Shown one piece after another: positions 36,480 to 47,552 of a DNA stretch of 64,000 bases (positions are counted from its first letter, which is position 1; each line of letters starts with the position of its first letter). The stretch is from Eulemur rufifrons (taxonomy: Eukaryota > Chordata > Mammalia > Primates > Lemuridae), in assembly GCF_041146395.1 (NCBI RefSeq), contig NC_090999.1, positions 71,987,001 to 72,051,000 on the forward strand, written 5' to 3'. Under the pieces are notes generated by a model, which was given only the letters and a program-made list of their open reading frames with translations, was not told the origin of the DNA and searched no databases. The position numbers were made by a program, and so were the translations under genes.

Positions 36480-38012
36480 AAAGCAAGTAAAAATCTGAAA
36501 AAGCTGAAATATCAACAACTCTTCTAAGATCCCTAAGAGAACTGAGATTACAGGACAAATTGCTGCACCCAAAATTGCAGGAAAAAAGAAAAAACAGACA
36601 AAACCAGAGAATCACAATTTACTGGAGCAGAAATCTCTGTGGAAACCAGTGCTAGGGCAGAAAATCTGAACTGTAATTGACAAATTCCTGTAGGCTCAGT
36701 GTGGACAAATCTGAGAAATAAAAACTCCAGCAAGACCCAATCATTAGGATGCCCCCAGCCAATTTTGTGAGTTTTAACTCCTGTGGTTAGAATAAGTTCT
36801 TACAGTGAACAGCAGAGAAAAACCCATCATATTTTATTATTTTATTTTTTTTGAGGGACTACAGGCATGTGCCACCATGCCCAGCTAATTTTTTCTATAT
36901 ATTTTTAGTTGTCCAGCTAATTTCTTTCTATTTTTAGTAGAGACAGGGTCTTGCATATTTCTGGCAGGGGGAAGGGAAAGAAACTATCTTGGAAGATAGC
37001 AGACTATTCTGTTATTCTTAACAAAATCGACCCTCAGGAAAACTATTTAACCAGGGTGTGACCTATTAAGGTTTTATCAGAGCCTAACTGACCTGGGGAA
37101 AGGGAAATACTCAAGTCTAGCCAGCTGTAGCCTTTCATGTGGGGGAAAGTAAATATTAAATTCCAGGTCCCTCTATCTTTCCTTGTGGGAGAAGGGAAAT
37201 ATCCAAAGCCATCTCACTCTAGCCATCCTTTTCTACCTAAGAGATGAGGAAACTGAGTGGCAGTTATGACATTCGAAATCCAGAGATTCAGTCTCAATAA
37301 AAAACTAAGACTTAATCCTAAGACCATCGAATACTTCCCCAAATCTTACCACCACATTACTAAAGTCCTATTTACAGCAGTTCCTTTTACCCAGTACCTC
37401 CTGTGTTACCATAAAGATAAAAACAGGAGGGATATTAAAACACAAAAAAACATGATTTGAAGAGACAGAGAAAGCATCAGAACTAGACTGCCAGATACGG
37501 CAGAGATGTTGGAACCAAGAAATCAGGAATTTAAAACAGCTATGATTAAAATGCTAAGGGCTATAATTGATAAAGTAGATGGCATGCAAGAACAGATGGG
37601 CAATGTAAGCAAAGAGGTGGAAATTCTATGAAAGAACAAAAAAAAATGCTAAAAATCAGTAACAATGTAACAGAAATGAAGAATGCTTTTAATGGGCTTG
37701 CAAATAGATGAAATATAGCTAAGGAAAGACTCCCTTAGCTTGAGGAAAGAGAAAAAAGACTGAAAACAAACAAAAATTAGAACAGAATACCCAAGGACTG
37801 TTATGCAATTATTAAAAGGTGTAAAGTATATGTAATCAGAATACAAAAAGAAGGATGAAGAGAGAACAGAACAGAAGAAACGTGAAATAACAATGTTTGA
37901 GAATTTCCCCAAATTAAAGTCAGATACCAAACCAAACAAAAAGTTGAGAGAACATCAATTAAGACAATATCCAAAAAACTACATCTAGACACTTTGTATT
38001 CAAACTCCAGAA
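36480..38012 (+). mobile_element. L1M (L1MA-like) 5' UTR and ORF1 remnant
   Basis: 5' UTR landmarks such as 'gaaaactatttaaccagggt' and 'agcctaactgacctggggaa' lead to 'ggcagttatgacattcgaaa'. ORF1-like sequence follows: 'atgcaagaacagatgggcaa', 'gtaacagaaatgaagaatgc' and 'gagaatttccccaaattaaa'. The last landmark is 'ttcaaactccagaa' at about 37999-38012, where the sequence switches to opposite-strand ORF2. A partial lemur Alu interrupts it at 36848-36955. Confidence 0.75.
36848..36955 (-). mobile_element. Partial lemur-type Alu
   Basis: 'gggactacaggcatgtgcca', 'ccatgcccagctaatttttt' and 'ctatatatttttagttgtcc', then 'atttctttctatttttagta', are the reverse complement of the middle of the lemur Alu, including its AT-rich linker. 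Both Alu ends are missing, with only a T-rich run (36829-36851) on the left. The fragment is trimmed rather than a clean insertion. Confidence 0.85.
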
Positions 38013-39236
38013 TTTGAGTTCCTTGTGTATTTTGGCTATTTACTCCTTATCAGATTTTGTTCCCTTCTGTAGGTTACCTATTCACTCTGTTCATTCTTTC
38101 TTTTGCTTTTTGAAAGCATTTTAGTTAGATATAGTTCCATTTATTTAATTTTTCTTTTGTTGCCTGTGTTTTCTGGGATCATATTAAAAAAGTCATTACC
38201 TAGTCCAATGTCAAAACACTTTTTCCCTATGTTTTCTTATAGTAGTTTCACAGTTTCAGTTCTTACCTTAAAGTGTATAAACTACTTTGAATTGATTCTT
38301 GTATATTATGTGAAATAAGGATCAAATTTCATTTTGCTACATGTGACCATGCAGTTTTTCCAATATCATTTATTGAGAGGACTATTCTTTCCTCACTGTT
38401 TGGTCTTGGTAACTTGTTGAATATCAATTGATCTATATTCATAGATTTTTTTGAAGGACCTTTCCATTTTGTTTCATTGGCCTATATATCTCTTTTATGT
38501 TATTACTATAGCTTTATAGTATATTTTGAAATCAGATAGTATGAGGCCTCCAACTTTGTTCCTCTTGCTCAAAATTGGCTTGGTTATTTGGAGTCTTTTG
38601 TGGTTCCATATGATTTTGAGAATTGTTTTTTCTATTTTTATGAGAAATTTCATTGGAATTTTCATAAGGATTGCACCATATCTGTAGATATCTTGTATCT
38701 TTTGGTAGTATGGCTATTTTAATAATATTAATTCTTATGATCCATGAACATAGTATATCTTTCAATTTATTTGTGTGATCTTCAATTTGTTTTATTATGT
38801 TTACTAGTTTTTTGTATATATACATTTCACTTCTTTAGTTAAATATTCTGAAGTATTTTATAATTTTTAATGCTATTGTAAATGGGATTATTTTCTTAAT
38901 TTGGTTTTTGGATAGTTTGTTGTTAATGTATAGAGACACAACTGATTTTTGAATGATTTTGTATCCCACAAATTTACTGAATTAACTTATTAATTCTAAC
39001 AGTTTTTTGGTCTTGCCTTTAGAGATTTCTATATATAAAATCATGTGATTTGCAAATATAAACATTTTTACAATTTTTTTTTTAAGTTTGGATACCTTTT
39101 ATTACTTCTTCTTGCTTAACAGCTTTGGCTAGGACTTCTAGTACTATATTGAACAGAGGTGGTAAGAGTGGGCATCCTCGTCTTGTTCTTGAACTTAAAG
39201 GAAAACCTCTCAGTCACCATTGAGTAACATAGTTTT
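38013..39236 (-). mobile_element. L1M ORF2 segment, inverted
   Basis: The minus-strand sense covers ORF2 from the RT palm upstream of the D-D motif (complement of 'aacagaggtggtaagagtgg') to near the C-terminus (complement of 'ctgtaggttacctattcact'). It is decayed with many stops. It contains the same ORF2 region as the plus segment at 39237-39420, so the two cannot be halves of a single twin-primed element. Confidence 0.75.
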
Positions 39237-39723
39237 GACAGCAAATGGTGCTGGAAAAACTGGATATCCACATGCGAAAAAATGAGTCTAGACACAGACT
39301 TTACACCGTTCCTAAAAATTAATTCATGAATTATAACCTAAATATAAACTGCAAAGCAATAAAACTGCTAGAAGATTTTACGACATAGGAGAATATCTAG
39401 ATGACTGTGGATCTGGAAATAACTAGATGAATTTTAGACTTTTAGAAGCCAATCCAAGTAAAACTATATACTGTATGATTCCAACTACATGACATTTTGA
39501 AAAAGACAAAATTACAGAAACAGTAAAAAAAAATGAGGGGTTTGGAGGAGGCAGAAATGAATAGGTGGAGCAGAAAGGATTTTTAGAGCAGTAGAACTAT
39601 TATTCTCTGTATGCTACTATGATGATAGATACATGTCATTATACATTTGTCCAAACCCATAGATTGTAAAACACCAAGTGTGAACTCTAACATAAACTAT
39701 GGACATTAGATGATAATGATGTG
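39237..39723 (+). mobile_element. L1M ORF2 fragment and 3' UTR
   Basis: It starts at 'agcaaatggtgctggaaaaa' and 'ctggatatccacatgc', typical L1M ORF2. It then passes into the 3' UTR with 'gatgaattttagac', 'gaataggtggagcagaaagg', 'tacatgtcattatacatttg' and 'tccaaacccatag'. An internal deletion joins ORF2 to the 3' UTR near 39440. Confidence 0.75.
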
Positions 39724-40050
39724 TGCTATAGTCTTAATGTTTGTGCCCCACCCAAACCAAATTCAAATGTTGAAATATTAACCTCCAAAATGATGTTATT
39801 AGGAGATGGGGGCCTTAAGGAGATGATTAAATCATGAGGTGGAGTCCCTGTGATTGAGATTAGTGCCATTATAAAAGAGACCCCGGGGAGCTATCTAGTC
39901 CCTCCCTTCTGCCATATGAATTTATAGTGAAGAGATAGTTGTCTCAGAGCCAGAAAGTGGACTCTTAACAGATACTGAATCTTCTGATGCCTTAATCTTG
40001 AAATCCACAAATTACTCTAAACTGTACAAATTACCATTGATCAATAAAGT
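39724..40050 (+). mobile_element. MLT1-type LTR (ERVL-MaLR), 3' end degraded
   Basis: 'tgctatagtcttaatgtttg', 'ggccttaaggagatgattaa' and 'attagtgccattataaaaga', with 'gatactgaatcttctgatgc', are in MLT1 order. The terminal part after 'ccttaatcttgaaatccac' is eroded. It directly abuts the L1M 3' UTR. Confidence 0.75.
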
Positions 40051-40869
40051 AGCCCTGACCTGACTTGCCTTGTAATATGTAACTTTCTACTTCCAAATCT
40101 GGTAAACATACAGAAACCATCAATGTTAGGAAGTTTCAGTGGTCTTCACTCTTTATTTGATCCTGGTATATATATGGCAGGAAGGAGCAAAAGAGATGTT
40201 TGGTATGTTTCTCAGTTCCTTTTGTTAAGATTTTATCTTACCAAACAATCAAATGCCAATTGTTTCTTTATGAGTGAATAACAGCCATGACTAGGACAAT
40301 TTACCTGAATAGTAACAACTTATACAAAGATCTAGGAATGCAGATCTAGAAATATCATGAGGATTAGAATTGTAATGATATAATAAAGATATGATGGACA
40401 GAGTCTGGGGCCAGACTTCTCCCACCTTCCAAAACATCCAAGTATGCTTGAAATAGCCCATAATGAGGAGAGATGCAAAGGGAAGATAAGTTCTTTAGTA
40501 AGCATCCCAAAATGACTCCCCCATTCATTCATAAAACAACCACGAGGACATAAAACAATCCACAAGGATGAACCACAGTAATATGATCGTTGTTATAAGG
40601 TCAGGTGACAACTCAGGACCATTTCTCTTTCCTTTATGCTGTGAGACAATACAGTGATTTTGTCCTCAAACAAAAATCTCTAAAGCTAGCTTTATCTGTA
40701 CTTAGATAAGTGTGTCCTGACATAATGGCTTCTCAATTTGCTATTTATTTCCCACTCACAATTAATTTAATGACATGAAAAGGGAAATTTATAATTATTT
40801 ACTAACTGGATATATTAACTTAGAGAATATGTAAGATCTTCAGAGTCATTCTCATTTTCCCAGGAGCAG
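40051..40869. other. Unassigned noncoding DNA
   Basis: No gene or secure repeat recognised. The 77-codon minus-strand frame at 40332-40565 has no identifiable feature. Confidence 0.4.
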
Positions 40870-41060
40870 CTAGTATAATGAAGAAAACATAACAAAAGAA
40901 AACCCAGCCATTGGAGTCACAGGGACCTGGTTTTGAATCATGGATGTATAACTTTTCAGTTTGTTCATATAGGAAAATTTACCTACCTTTATGAATGTTC
41001 ATTTTAAAAATCTGTATAATAAAAGTAACACAATGGCATCACAATATCGTGTTAAGGATT
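40870..41060 (+). repeat. MIR SINE
   Basis: 'ttggagtcacagggacctgg', 'ttttgaatcatggatgta' and 'atctgtataataaaagtaac' correspond to MIR from the B-box region to the 3' end. Confidence 0.65.
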
Positions 41061-41412
41061 TAATATTCTCTCCAGAATGTTAACTTTCTTTTTGCCTGTT
41101 TCAGTCCTTTCATGGAGGGTTCAATTATCTTTCATTGATTGATTTTCCCCAAATAATTTTGTTAGTTGTTATTTTAAATTTAGAGAAGAATGTTTCTTGT
41201 AATTGTTTATATGTAGTCTTTATATTAAGCAGCAGTGTTTTATCATTTATCAAATATCAATGAATTTATTGCCTTAAAAGTGTGGTATAAATCCTGATAA
41301 ACTTAAGCACATTTTCTTATAACTGAGAACTCCTGAGACAACAATGTTCCCATGAAATTGCCTAAGAGTGTCATCTGAAACCAAGATTCTCAATGGAATT
41401 ACATGTCTGTTT

Positions 41413-41425
41413 AAGAATACAAGGT
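41413..41425. repeat. Left target-site duplication of lemur Alu
   Basis: 'aagaatacaaggt' recurs exactly at 41774-41786. Confidence 0.92.
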
Positions 41426-41426
41426 T

Positions 41427-41746
41427 GGCCGGGCGCGGTGGCTCACGCCTGTAATCCTAGCACTCTGGGAGGCCGAGGTGGGGGGATCGTTTGAGCTCAG
41501 GAGTTCGAGACCAGCCTGAGCAAGAGCGAGACCCCATCTCTACTAAAAATAGAAAGAAATTATATGGACAGCTAAAAATATATATAGAAAAAATTAGACG
41601 GGCATGGTGGTGCATGCCTGTAGTCCCAGCTACTCGGGAGGCTGAGACAGGAGGATCGCTCGAGCTCAGGAGTTTGAGGTTGCTGTGAGCTAGGCTGATG
41701 CCACGGCACTCACTCTAGCCTGGGCAACAGAGTGAGACTCTGTCTC

Positions 41747-41773
<27 letters not shown>
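41427..41773 (+). mobile_element. Full-length lemur-type Alu
   Basis: It opens 'ggccgggcgcggtggctcac' with an intact A box and the B-box 'gttcgagacc'. The left arm ends in 'atctctactaaaaatag'. It is followed by an extra AT-rich linker ('aaattatatggacagctaaa', 'aatatatatagaaaaaatt') that is absent from human Alus and marks strepsirrhine copies. The right arm ends 'gactctgtctc' before an A27-type tail at 41747-41773. Many CpGs are retained and the target duplication is perfect, so the insertion is young compared with everything else here. A Pol III promoter is plausible, but the element codes no protein. Confidence 0.97.
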
Positions 41774-41777
<4 letters not shown>

Positions 41778-41783
41778 ATACAA

Positions 41784-41806
41784 GGTGATTGGTGATTGGT
41801 GATTGA
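41784..41806. repeat. (GGTGATT)3 short tandem repeat
   Basis: 'ggtgatt' is repeated three times directly after the right Alu target duplication. Confidence 0.8.
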
Positions 41807-44339
41807 TATTTCAGTTTCTTTTCTGTATCTTACTATTACCATAATGAGCATTTCTTAGATTCTTACACTTCATTTTGGCCAAAATTAGCATGTTCACTCA
41901 TGCTTCAGAAATTCTCTGTGTTGTCCCTTAGGGTGAAAGAGATAAAATTATGTGATATGTAAACAGGGATTAATTTAATCTTAGGCAAATCCACACTTTG
42001 CAGTGTGAGTGAGGTTTGCATAGGATTATAAATATGATGAAGTTAGATACAGTTTGACATCTTGTTTTTTCAGCCTCATTTTTTTGAAAAGACTTCAAAA
42101 AGCATTTACTAATTTTTGGTATGCAAAATCACACAGGAAAAAAATCAATTGAGCAACAAGTCAAGTTTACTTTGGATTGAATGTTAAAAAATGTCACTTA
42201 CCTATTGGAATGGGAATTAGGTTTGATGTGATTCTAAAAGGCATCTCTATCTTTGCAAAATGGCAATTGTCTTGCCTAGAGACATATGTTGAAACAATCC
42301 ACATAACTTGGGACACCTTGTTCATTTTGATTTTCAGTATTGTTCATCACTCGACTGCACACTATTTATTTTGTGAACCCTAAAGTAGGAGTGTTTGGTT
42401 GCAGGGGTTGGGGTGGGGGAGACTGAGAGAGAGAAGCCTAACATACATCATGTGGCTGGAAATTATATAATAGGAAATCACAAGCCATCATACTCATCCT
42501 AGCTTTAAGCTTTAGCTGTTTCTGTGTTTTAAAAAAAGCAGTTTGGGGAGATTGGACTTTATCCAAAATCAATTTACAGCTATCAAATTTTTTAAAAAAC
42601 CTTCACAGAGGGAGACGTGGATTTGACACCTCTATTAGAACTAAACTTCCGAGAGTATCAGGGATCGACACATCAGTTAATAAAGAGTGAAAAAAAAAAT
42701 CCAATCAATACAACATCAGGGTTAAGGTTTGGGTTCGAATAGAGTAAGTTGGGATTTCCTTTCAGGAAACTAAGAGCAAGATAGTGTTAACTCATGGGAT
42801 GTTGACAGCTTTAGAAACGGGATTATATAAAAGAATATACAATGTAATTAATACAATAGAGATTGTATTTGTTTTCAATATCTCTGGGGCAAAAGAGTAG
42901 AAACACTGAAGTCATTAAAGATCTTGACTAGTCAAAGAGTAGAGTGAAGGACTGTGGGCCATAAAGGGTTATAGCTTCCATAGAGCCAGAATGTCACGGC
43001 AGAAAATAATACTACATGTGCAGTATAATGGATTCAGCTGTCTGTGACTATGGCCATGGAGTGTTTGTGATTAGAATCAAAGCTATCCTAAAACAACTGG
43101 AACTGTTAGAATGGTCTTGGGTGGGCTTAAGAATGCAAAAAAAAAAAAAAAACACAAAAAAACAAAAAAACAATCTACATTTGAATCTCAAGTCTGTCCT
43201 TCAAATTATGGAAAGTCCTTAGAGGCTGTTTCCAGAATAAAATTGTGCAAACTAGAAAAGAAAACACAAGTGTAACTATTGGTGTCCTAAAAAGATAACA
43301 CTCACTAAATCAGTATTAAGGTTGAATTTTAAACAAAAAAATTTAATGGCCCTTGAATGTGCTCTCAGGGTCTAAAGCTCTAAATTGAAGAATGTGGTTT
43401 TTGAAAAACTTTCAGAAAAGAACACTTCCACATGTTTGCATTTTTACAAAAGATATTAAGATATGGATTAAGAGTTAAAAACTTTATAATGCATCTAAAC
43501 ATCATTCTGGTTTGTAACTAAAAGAGATTCTCTATATGGTTAATTAAAACACATTTCTTAATTAGTCATTACTTAAGCTTTACTACATCCTAAGTATCTC
43601 TCATTTCTTAGATCTATAAAAACTGACATCATAACTATCTGGCTACTTGGGCTGTATTCTAAATGGATCTTTGCTCTTATTTTATAGCTATCCTAAACTT
43701 GAGGCCACTATTCTATTGATTTCATTATTTTAGCAGGTACCCTGCCCAGGTTTTGGCTACTCAGCTTTGTTCAGAGAAGATTTTCAGAAGCAGGAGGGAA
43801 AAAAATAGTGTAATACAAACCAGGCACCTGCTGTCAAATAAAATCAACGTGGAATAAATCATCCCTGCATGGGAGTAAATTTTTAACTTTCCCTGGGCTG
43901 TCTGCAGAGCATAGCACAGGACCTGAGACACCATTATGAGAATACTTTTTGAAAGGACACTATTACCCTTTAATAACTAATGCCAAAATGTTTATGCTAT
44001 ATCTGGGATTTGTAAGACTTATTTTGGATACTGGTTGGTATGATCAGGTTAGGCTTTATTTTATTATTATTTGCCTCTTACCCATTATTTCACATTTTCT
44101 ACTAAATTTAATGAGATTTTTTAGCTATATAAATTACACTTAATATGGAGATTTTAAAAGTAAGTAATATGTTTTGCTAAGTAGATTTTATTAAAGTTAT
44201 ATGGTTTATAAAATAAGAAAAATTTTATGAGTCAGCTGGAAAAAAACATACTCATTTCAAAATGTGTGGAAAATAACTCTTGTTAGCCAGAGCAGAATTG
44301 TATCCTCTTTATTGAGCCACTTAAAATGTAGTGCTAATC
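41807..44339. other. Unassigned noncoding DNA
   Basis: No gene found. An A-rich run with C interruptions lies at 43137-43172. A B-box-like 'gggttcgaat' at 42730 has no tRNA context. There are a few CpGs near 42617-42672. Nothing can be assigned. Confidence 0.4.
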
Positions 44340-44560
44340 ATTCAATTTAGGTTAATACTAATGGGGCACCTATTATATGTAAAACTCTTCTCTAGGCACA
44401 ATGAGATTTAAGATGATGGATAAGATAAGAGTCAACTCTATCCTGTAAGAAATTTATAATCTATTTGATCAGGGAAAAGGACATGTGCATGCCCATAGGC
44501 ATATTTAAAAGCAAATAATTTAAGTGCTATGATATAGAGGTTCGCATGTTAGAGGTTCCT
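44340..44560 (-). repeat. L2 LINE 3' end fragment
   Basis: 'ggggcacctattatatgtaa' and 'aactcttctctaggcacaat', then 'gataagagtcaactctatcc', are the reverse complement of the L2 3' region with moderate decay. Confidence 0.65.
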
Positions 44561-45293
44561 TATCAGTGTTTTCTTTAGACTTTTATAAAGAGGCTTAGCT
44601 AAAAACCCATAATTAGGTATTTAAATTTGGCAGAACTCTGTAAGTCCAAGAAAAGAGGGTAGAAGGGTCTAGTGGTGGGTTTAGGCAGATGAACTAGTGC
44701 CTAGATGCATTCTAGGGACAGTTCTTATTTTCCTGGAGTGGGAACAAGTGCCAGGTGGGTCACCTTAGGTTGAGCCAGTTGTACTTTGGGATGGGACATC
44801 CTGTACCCCCCATCAGCCAGGAAATGTAGAACTTGATTGGCATGTTTTCACGCCTTCTCAAAGCTTAGGGAACAGATCAATAGGTCATCTATCTATTGAA
44901 CTACCACATCCAAGTGGAGTGGAGTTGGAGGGCATTTAGATCTTTCCCCATGGCCTGGCTAAAAAGATGAGGGCTGTTCCAGAACCCCTGTGGCAACACC
45001 ATTAGGTTAATTGGTGGGGTGTGCCACATAGGGGCATCCATTTAAAAGCAAATAAATTTTGGCAGTCAGGGTGGAGAGGAATACAAAAGAAAGCGTCCTT
45101 TAGGTCCAATATGCTGTAATGAGTAGTCCCTGGGGGAATGTTGTCCAGTAACTTATAAGGATTGGGCACCATAGGGTGCAGAGGTGCCACCATGTCATTG
45201 ACAGTCCTCGAGTCTTACCCCAATCGGTAGGTGTCATCCTTTTTCCGGACAGGTAAAAAAGGAGTGCAAGTTGGAATAAGTAGACCCAAAACT

Positions 45294-45306
45294 AGGAACT
45301 TTTTTT
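45294..45306. repeat. Left target-site duplication of L1 in ERV pol
   Basis: 'aggaacttttttt' recurs at 45515-45527. The T-run merges with the tail complement, so the inner limit is uncertain by a few bases. Confidence 0.8.
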
Positions 45307-45514
45307 TTTTTCAAGATATTATGAGGGTACAAACATTTTGGTTACATTTTGTCTTTGCCTCACCCAAGAGAGGATTAGAGGCATGCACTTCCCCTCTACA
45401 ATGCACACCATGTCCATTAGTTGTGATTTTACCTCCCCCCTCCCCCCAATCCCTGGAGAATATTACTACTGTGTGAGCACCATAGTGTTGATAGTTAGTG
45501 CCAATTTGACAGCG
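45307..45514 (-). mobile_element. 5'-truncated lemur-type L1 inserted in ERV pol
   Basis: The complement of a short A tail is followed by 'caagatattatgagggtac' and 'aaacattttggttacatttt', then the 3' UTR block 'acaatgcacaccatgtccat'. The insertion ends near 'gccaatttgacagcg'. It is bracketed by 13-bp duplications of ERV sequence, so it post-dates the provirus. Confidence 0.88.
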
Positions 45515-45850
45515 AGGAACTTTTTTTATAAGGGACTCAAGATCTGTCTGGGTCTCAGGCCACAAGGGCTATTAGTTAGCAAGGGGATATCCCTGCTGTG
45601 GTTTGAGATGGGCCATAACCATCTGGGCCATTCTGGCACCACCTGGGGAACCAATGTCCCAAATTACTGCAAGGATATTTGCCTCCCAGTCCTTTTGATC
45701 TTGGCCCAAGACCCCTGAATCTGTTAAGAGGCCTATGAGGCTGGGTTCCTCCTGAGGGTAGAAAGGAAACCATGCTCATAGCTTAGGATGCCAGTCATGT
45801 CCTAGCAGGTTGACAGGACAAGTAGGAATTGCTAGAATGAATGTTCAATG

Positions 45851-46209
45851 ATCATATCCTCCTACAAACAAAGCAAATTGAGAGTAAAGAATTGTTTGGT
45901 AAGGACCCCAGAGGTTCTGGTGACCATACAAGTTTGAGGGCTCAGTTTTCCAGAGTAGGTGAGGACAACAGAGTAGGCAGCCCCAGTTTCAAGAAGAAAG
46001 TTCCTGGCCTACGGGACACCAGGAGGGGTACCCTTAGCCCCAGTCCAGTGATAATTGTCTGCCAGGGGGCTGATGGGAACAGGCTCCTTTATTGTACCAT
46101 GATCTGGTCTGGAGACCAACTCCCCTTCTGGGACAATCCTATAGGACAGAGAGTGCCCCAGTGACCTGTTTGATGATGCTGATGACAAGGGGCCTTGGGT
46201 GGCCTGTCC
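45851..46209 (-). pseudogene. ERV protease region, broken
   Basis: The retroviral aspartic protease cleaves Gag and Gag-Pol in the family. The catalytic triplet region lies at 45982-45990, where the minus-strand codons read E-T-G instead of D-T/S-G, so the catalytic Asp is replaced. The following residues 'AAYSVV' fit the family pattern after the active site. Upstream is linker sequence toward the NC zinc knuckle. Adjacent frames (for example 46009-46260 minus) are partly open, but there is no complete domain. Confidence 0.7.
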
Positions 46210-47552
46210 TAATTGGGGTAGTCTTTGGCCCAATGCCCTTTCCCTCAGCAGATGTGGCACTGGAGTTCCCTTCCTTTGGAGGGGGCTTTGGCCATTGGTC
46301 TGAATGTGGGTGCCAGTGCTGCCATTAACTGGGCCTGCCTAGCCTCCTTCCTCTGGTCCTTCTCTTGAGCCTGAGACTCGAACTCAGTTCTGTTATTAAA
46401 AAACAGAATTCACTGCAGCCACCATGTCATCCAGGGAAGTGGTAGGGTTCTGGACAAGCTTCTGGAGCATTTTTTTTTTTTTTTAATATCTGGTGATCCT
46501 TGGGTCAAGAATGTATCTTTTAATATCACTTGCTGCTCATAGGAGTCAAGATCGAGAGCAGCGTGTCTCTCCATTGCTTCCTGGAGCTGATCCAGGAAGG
46601 CTATGGGGTTTTCCTCAGGCCCCTGGGTTATGGCGGAGACCTTGGAATAATTGACCACCTTTTACCTGGTAGCCTTGAGTCCAGCCTGGACACATACTAG
46701 AAAATGGTCTCTCCCACCTCTCTTATGAGGAATTATTATTCCACCCTGAGTCCGTCACAGGCACCACTGTTTCACCCTCTGGATATCTAGGATCTGAAAG
46801 GTGTAATCCAGTGGCAAACTTTAGTGCCTCCATTAACACACTTGATTTCTCAAAATCATTTAAGATCTGGCTTAGAATAACATGTACATCTTTCTAAGCC
46901 AAGTCCTAGGTTAGATACAAATGATGGAATGCCTCTACATACCTATCAGGGTGATTGGTGTAGCTCCCCCCAAGATCCTGTTTTAACTTTACTAAACTAA
47001 AGGGCTTATGGACCAGGTTTGGTCAAAACTCCCCTGCTGCGTCCACCAAGGATAGATGCTGAGTTGACTTTCCCCCTGGTGGAGATACAGATGGAACCAC
47101 TGTCCCTTTGTCGGACCCCTTTAGGCCTCCCTGGGTCTGGGGGCAAGCTCAGAATGGGTGGGAACCTGAGGAGGATCTCTTACCACCATCATTTTACTTG
47201 GCTCCGAACACCCCTTACACTACACAGATTTTCATGTAAATAAAAGAAAGCCTGTATATACAGGATTTCAGCCCATTTTTCTTCCCTTTTGTAAAAGAGT
47301 TCCAATTGGAAGACAGTGGGGTGATTTAGAGTCCCCTGTGGCAGCCACTGTTCTCTGCTTCCCAGCTTATATTGTGGCCAGGCGATTGTGCAGAAGATTA
47401 AATGTTTCTTCTTCAGAGTGTCTGGATCAAACCTGTCCCACTTTGAGAGAAGGCACCCTAAAGGGGTGTTAAGAGGGATTTGATCCCTGTGCATCCATCT
47501 AGAAAGTAAGGAGGGAAATAAAAGAGGTTGGGGGAAGGAGACACTTTGCCAG
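46210..47552 (-). pseudogene. ERV gag remnant (MA, CA, NC), broken
   Basis: Gag forms the retroviral core. The N-terminal region is a long open segment at 47189-47632, with 'WPQYKLG' and 'YIQAFFYLHENLC', typical of class I ERV matrix. The CA part (46410-46658) has 'ITQGPEENPIAFLDQLQEA', a gamma-type motif, but an AAAA-rich interruption near 46470 disrupts it. The NC knuckle lies at about 46218-46259. Its first Cys pair and His are kept, an in-frame stop (46245-46247) lies inside it, and the last Cys codon reads Tyr (46218-46220). Several stops and frame changes separate the segments, so no Gag protein can be made. Confidence 0.82.

Larger units (their letters stand above)
44640..45850 (-). 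pseudogene. ERV pol remnant (reverse transcriptase), broken
   Basis: The family role is to copy retroviral RNA into DNA. The best block is the 63-codon frame at 45002-45193, with 'LDLKDAFF' at residues 29-36 and 'LFAFKW' at about residues 47-52. These are the first catalytic Asp region and the following strand of gamma-type RT. The second catalytic motif lies near 44884-44889, where two adjacent Asp codons remain. A stop codon (44893-44895) precedes them by one codon and the usual Tyr-Val context is not intact. An L1 insertion (45307-45514) splits pol. The gene stops being recognisable near 44640, so RNase H and integrase are absent or unrecognisable. Confidence 0.85.

Noticed and set aside
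38013..39723. A single twin-primed L1M
   Set aside because: The two arms contain overlapping ORF2 sequence, which twin priming of one transcript does not produce.
42722..42740. tRNA-like B box 'gggttcgaat'
   Set aside because: No A box at the right distance, no cloverleaf arms and no terminator. It is a chance match.
43000..43180. Processed retrocopy ending at the A-rich run 43137-43172
   Set aside because: No recognisable parent sequence, no polyadenylation signal at the right distance and no flanking duplication seen.
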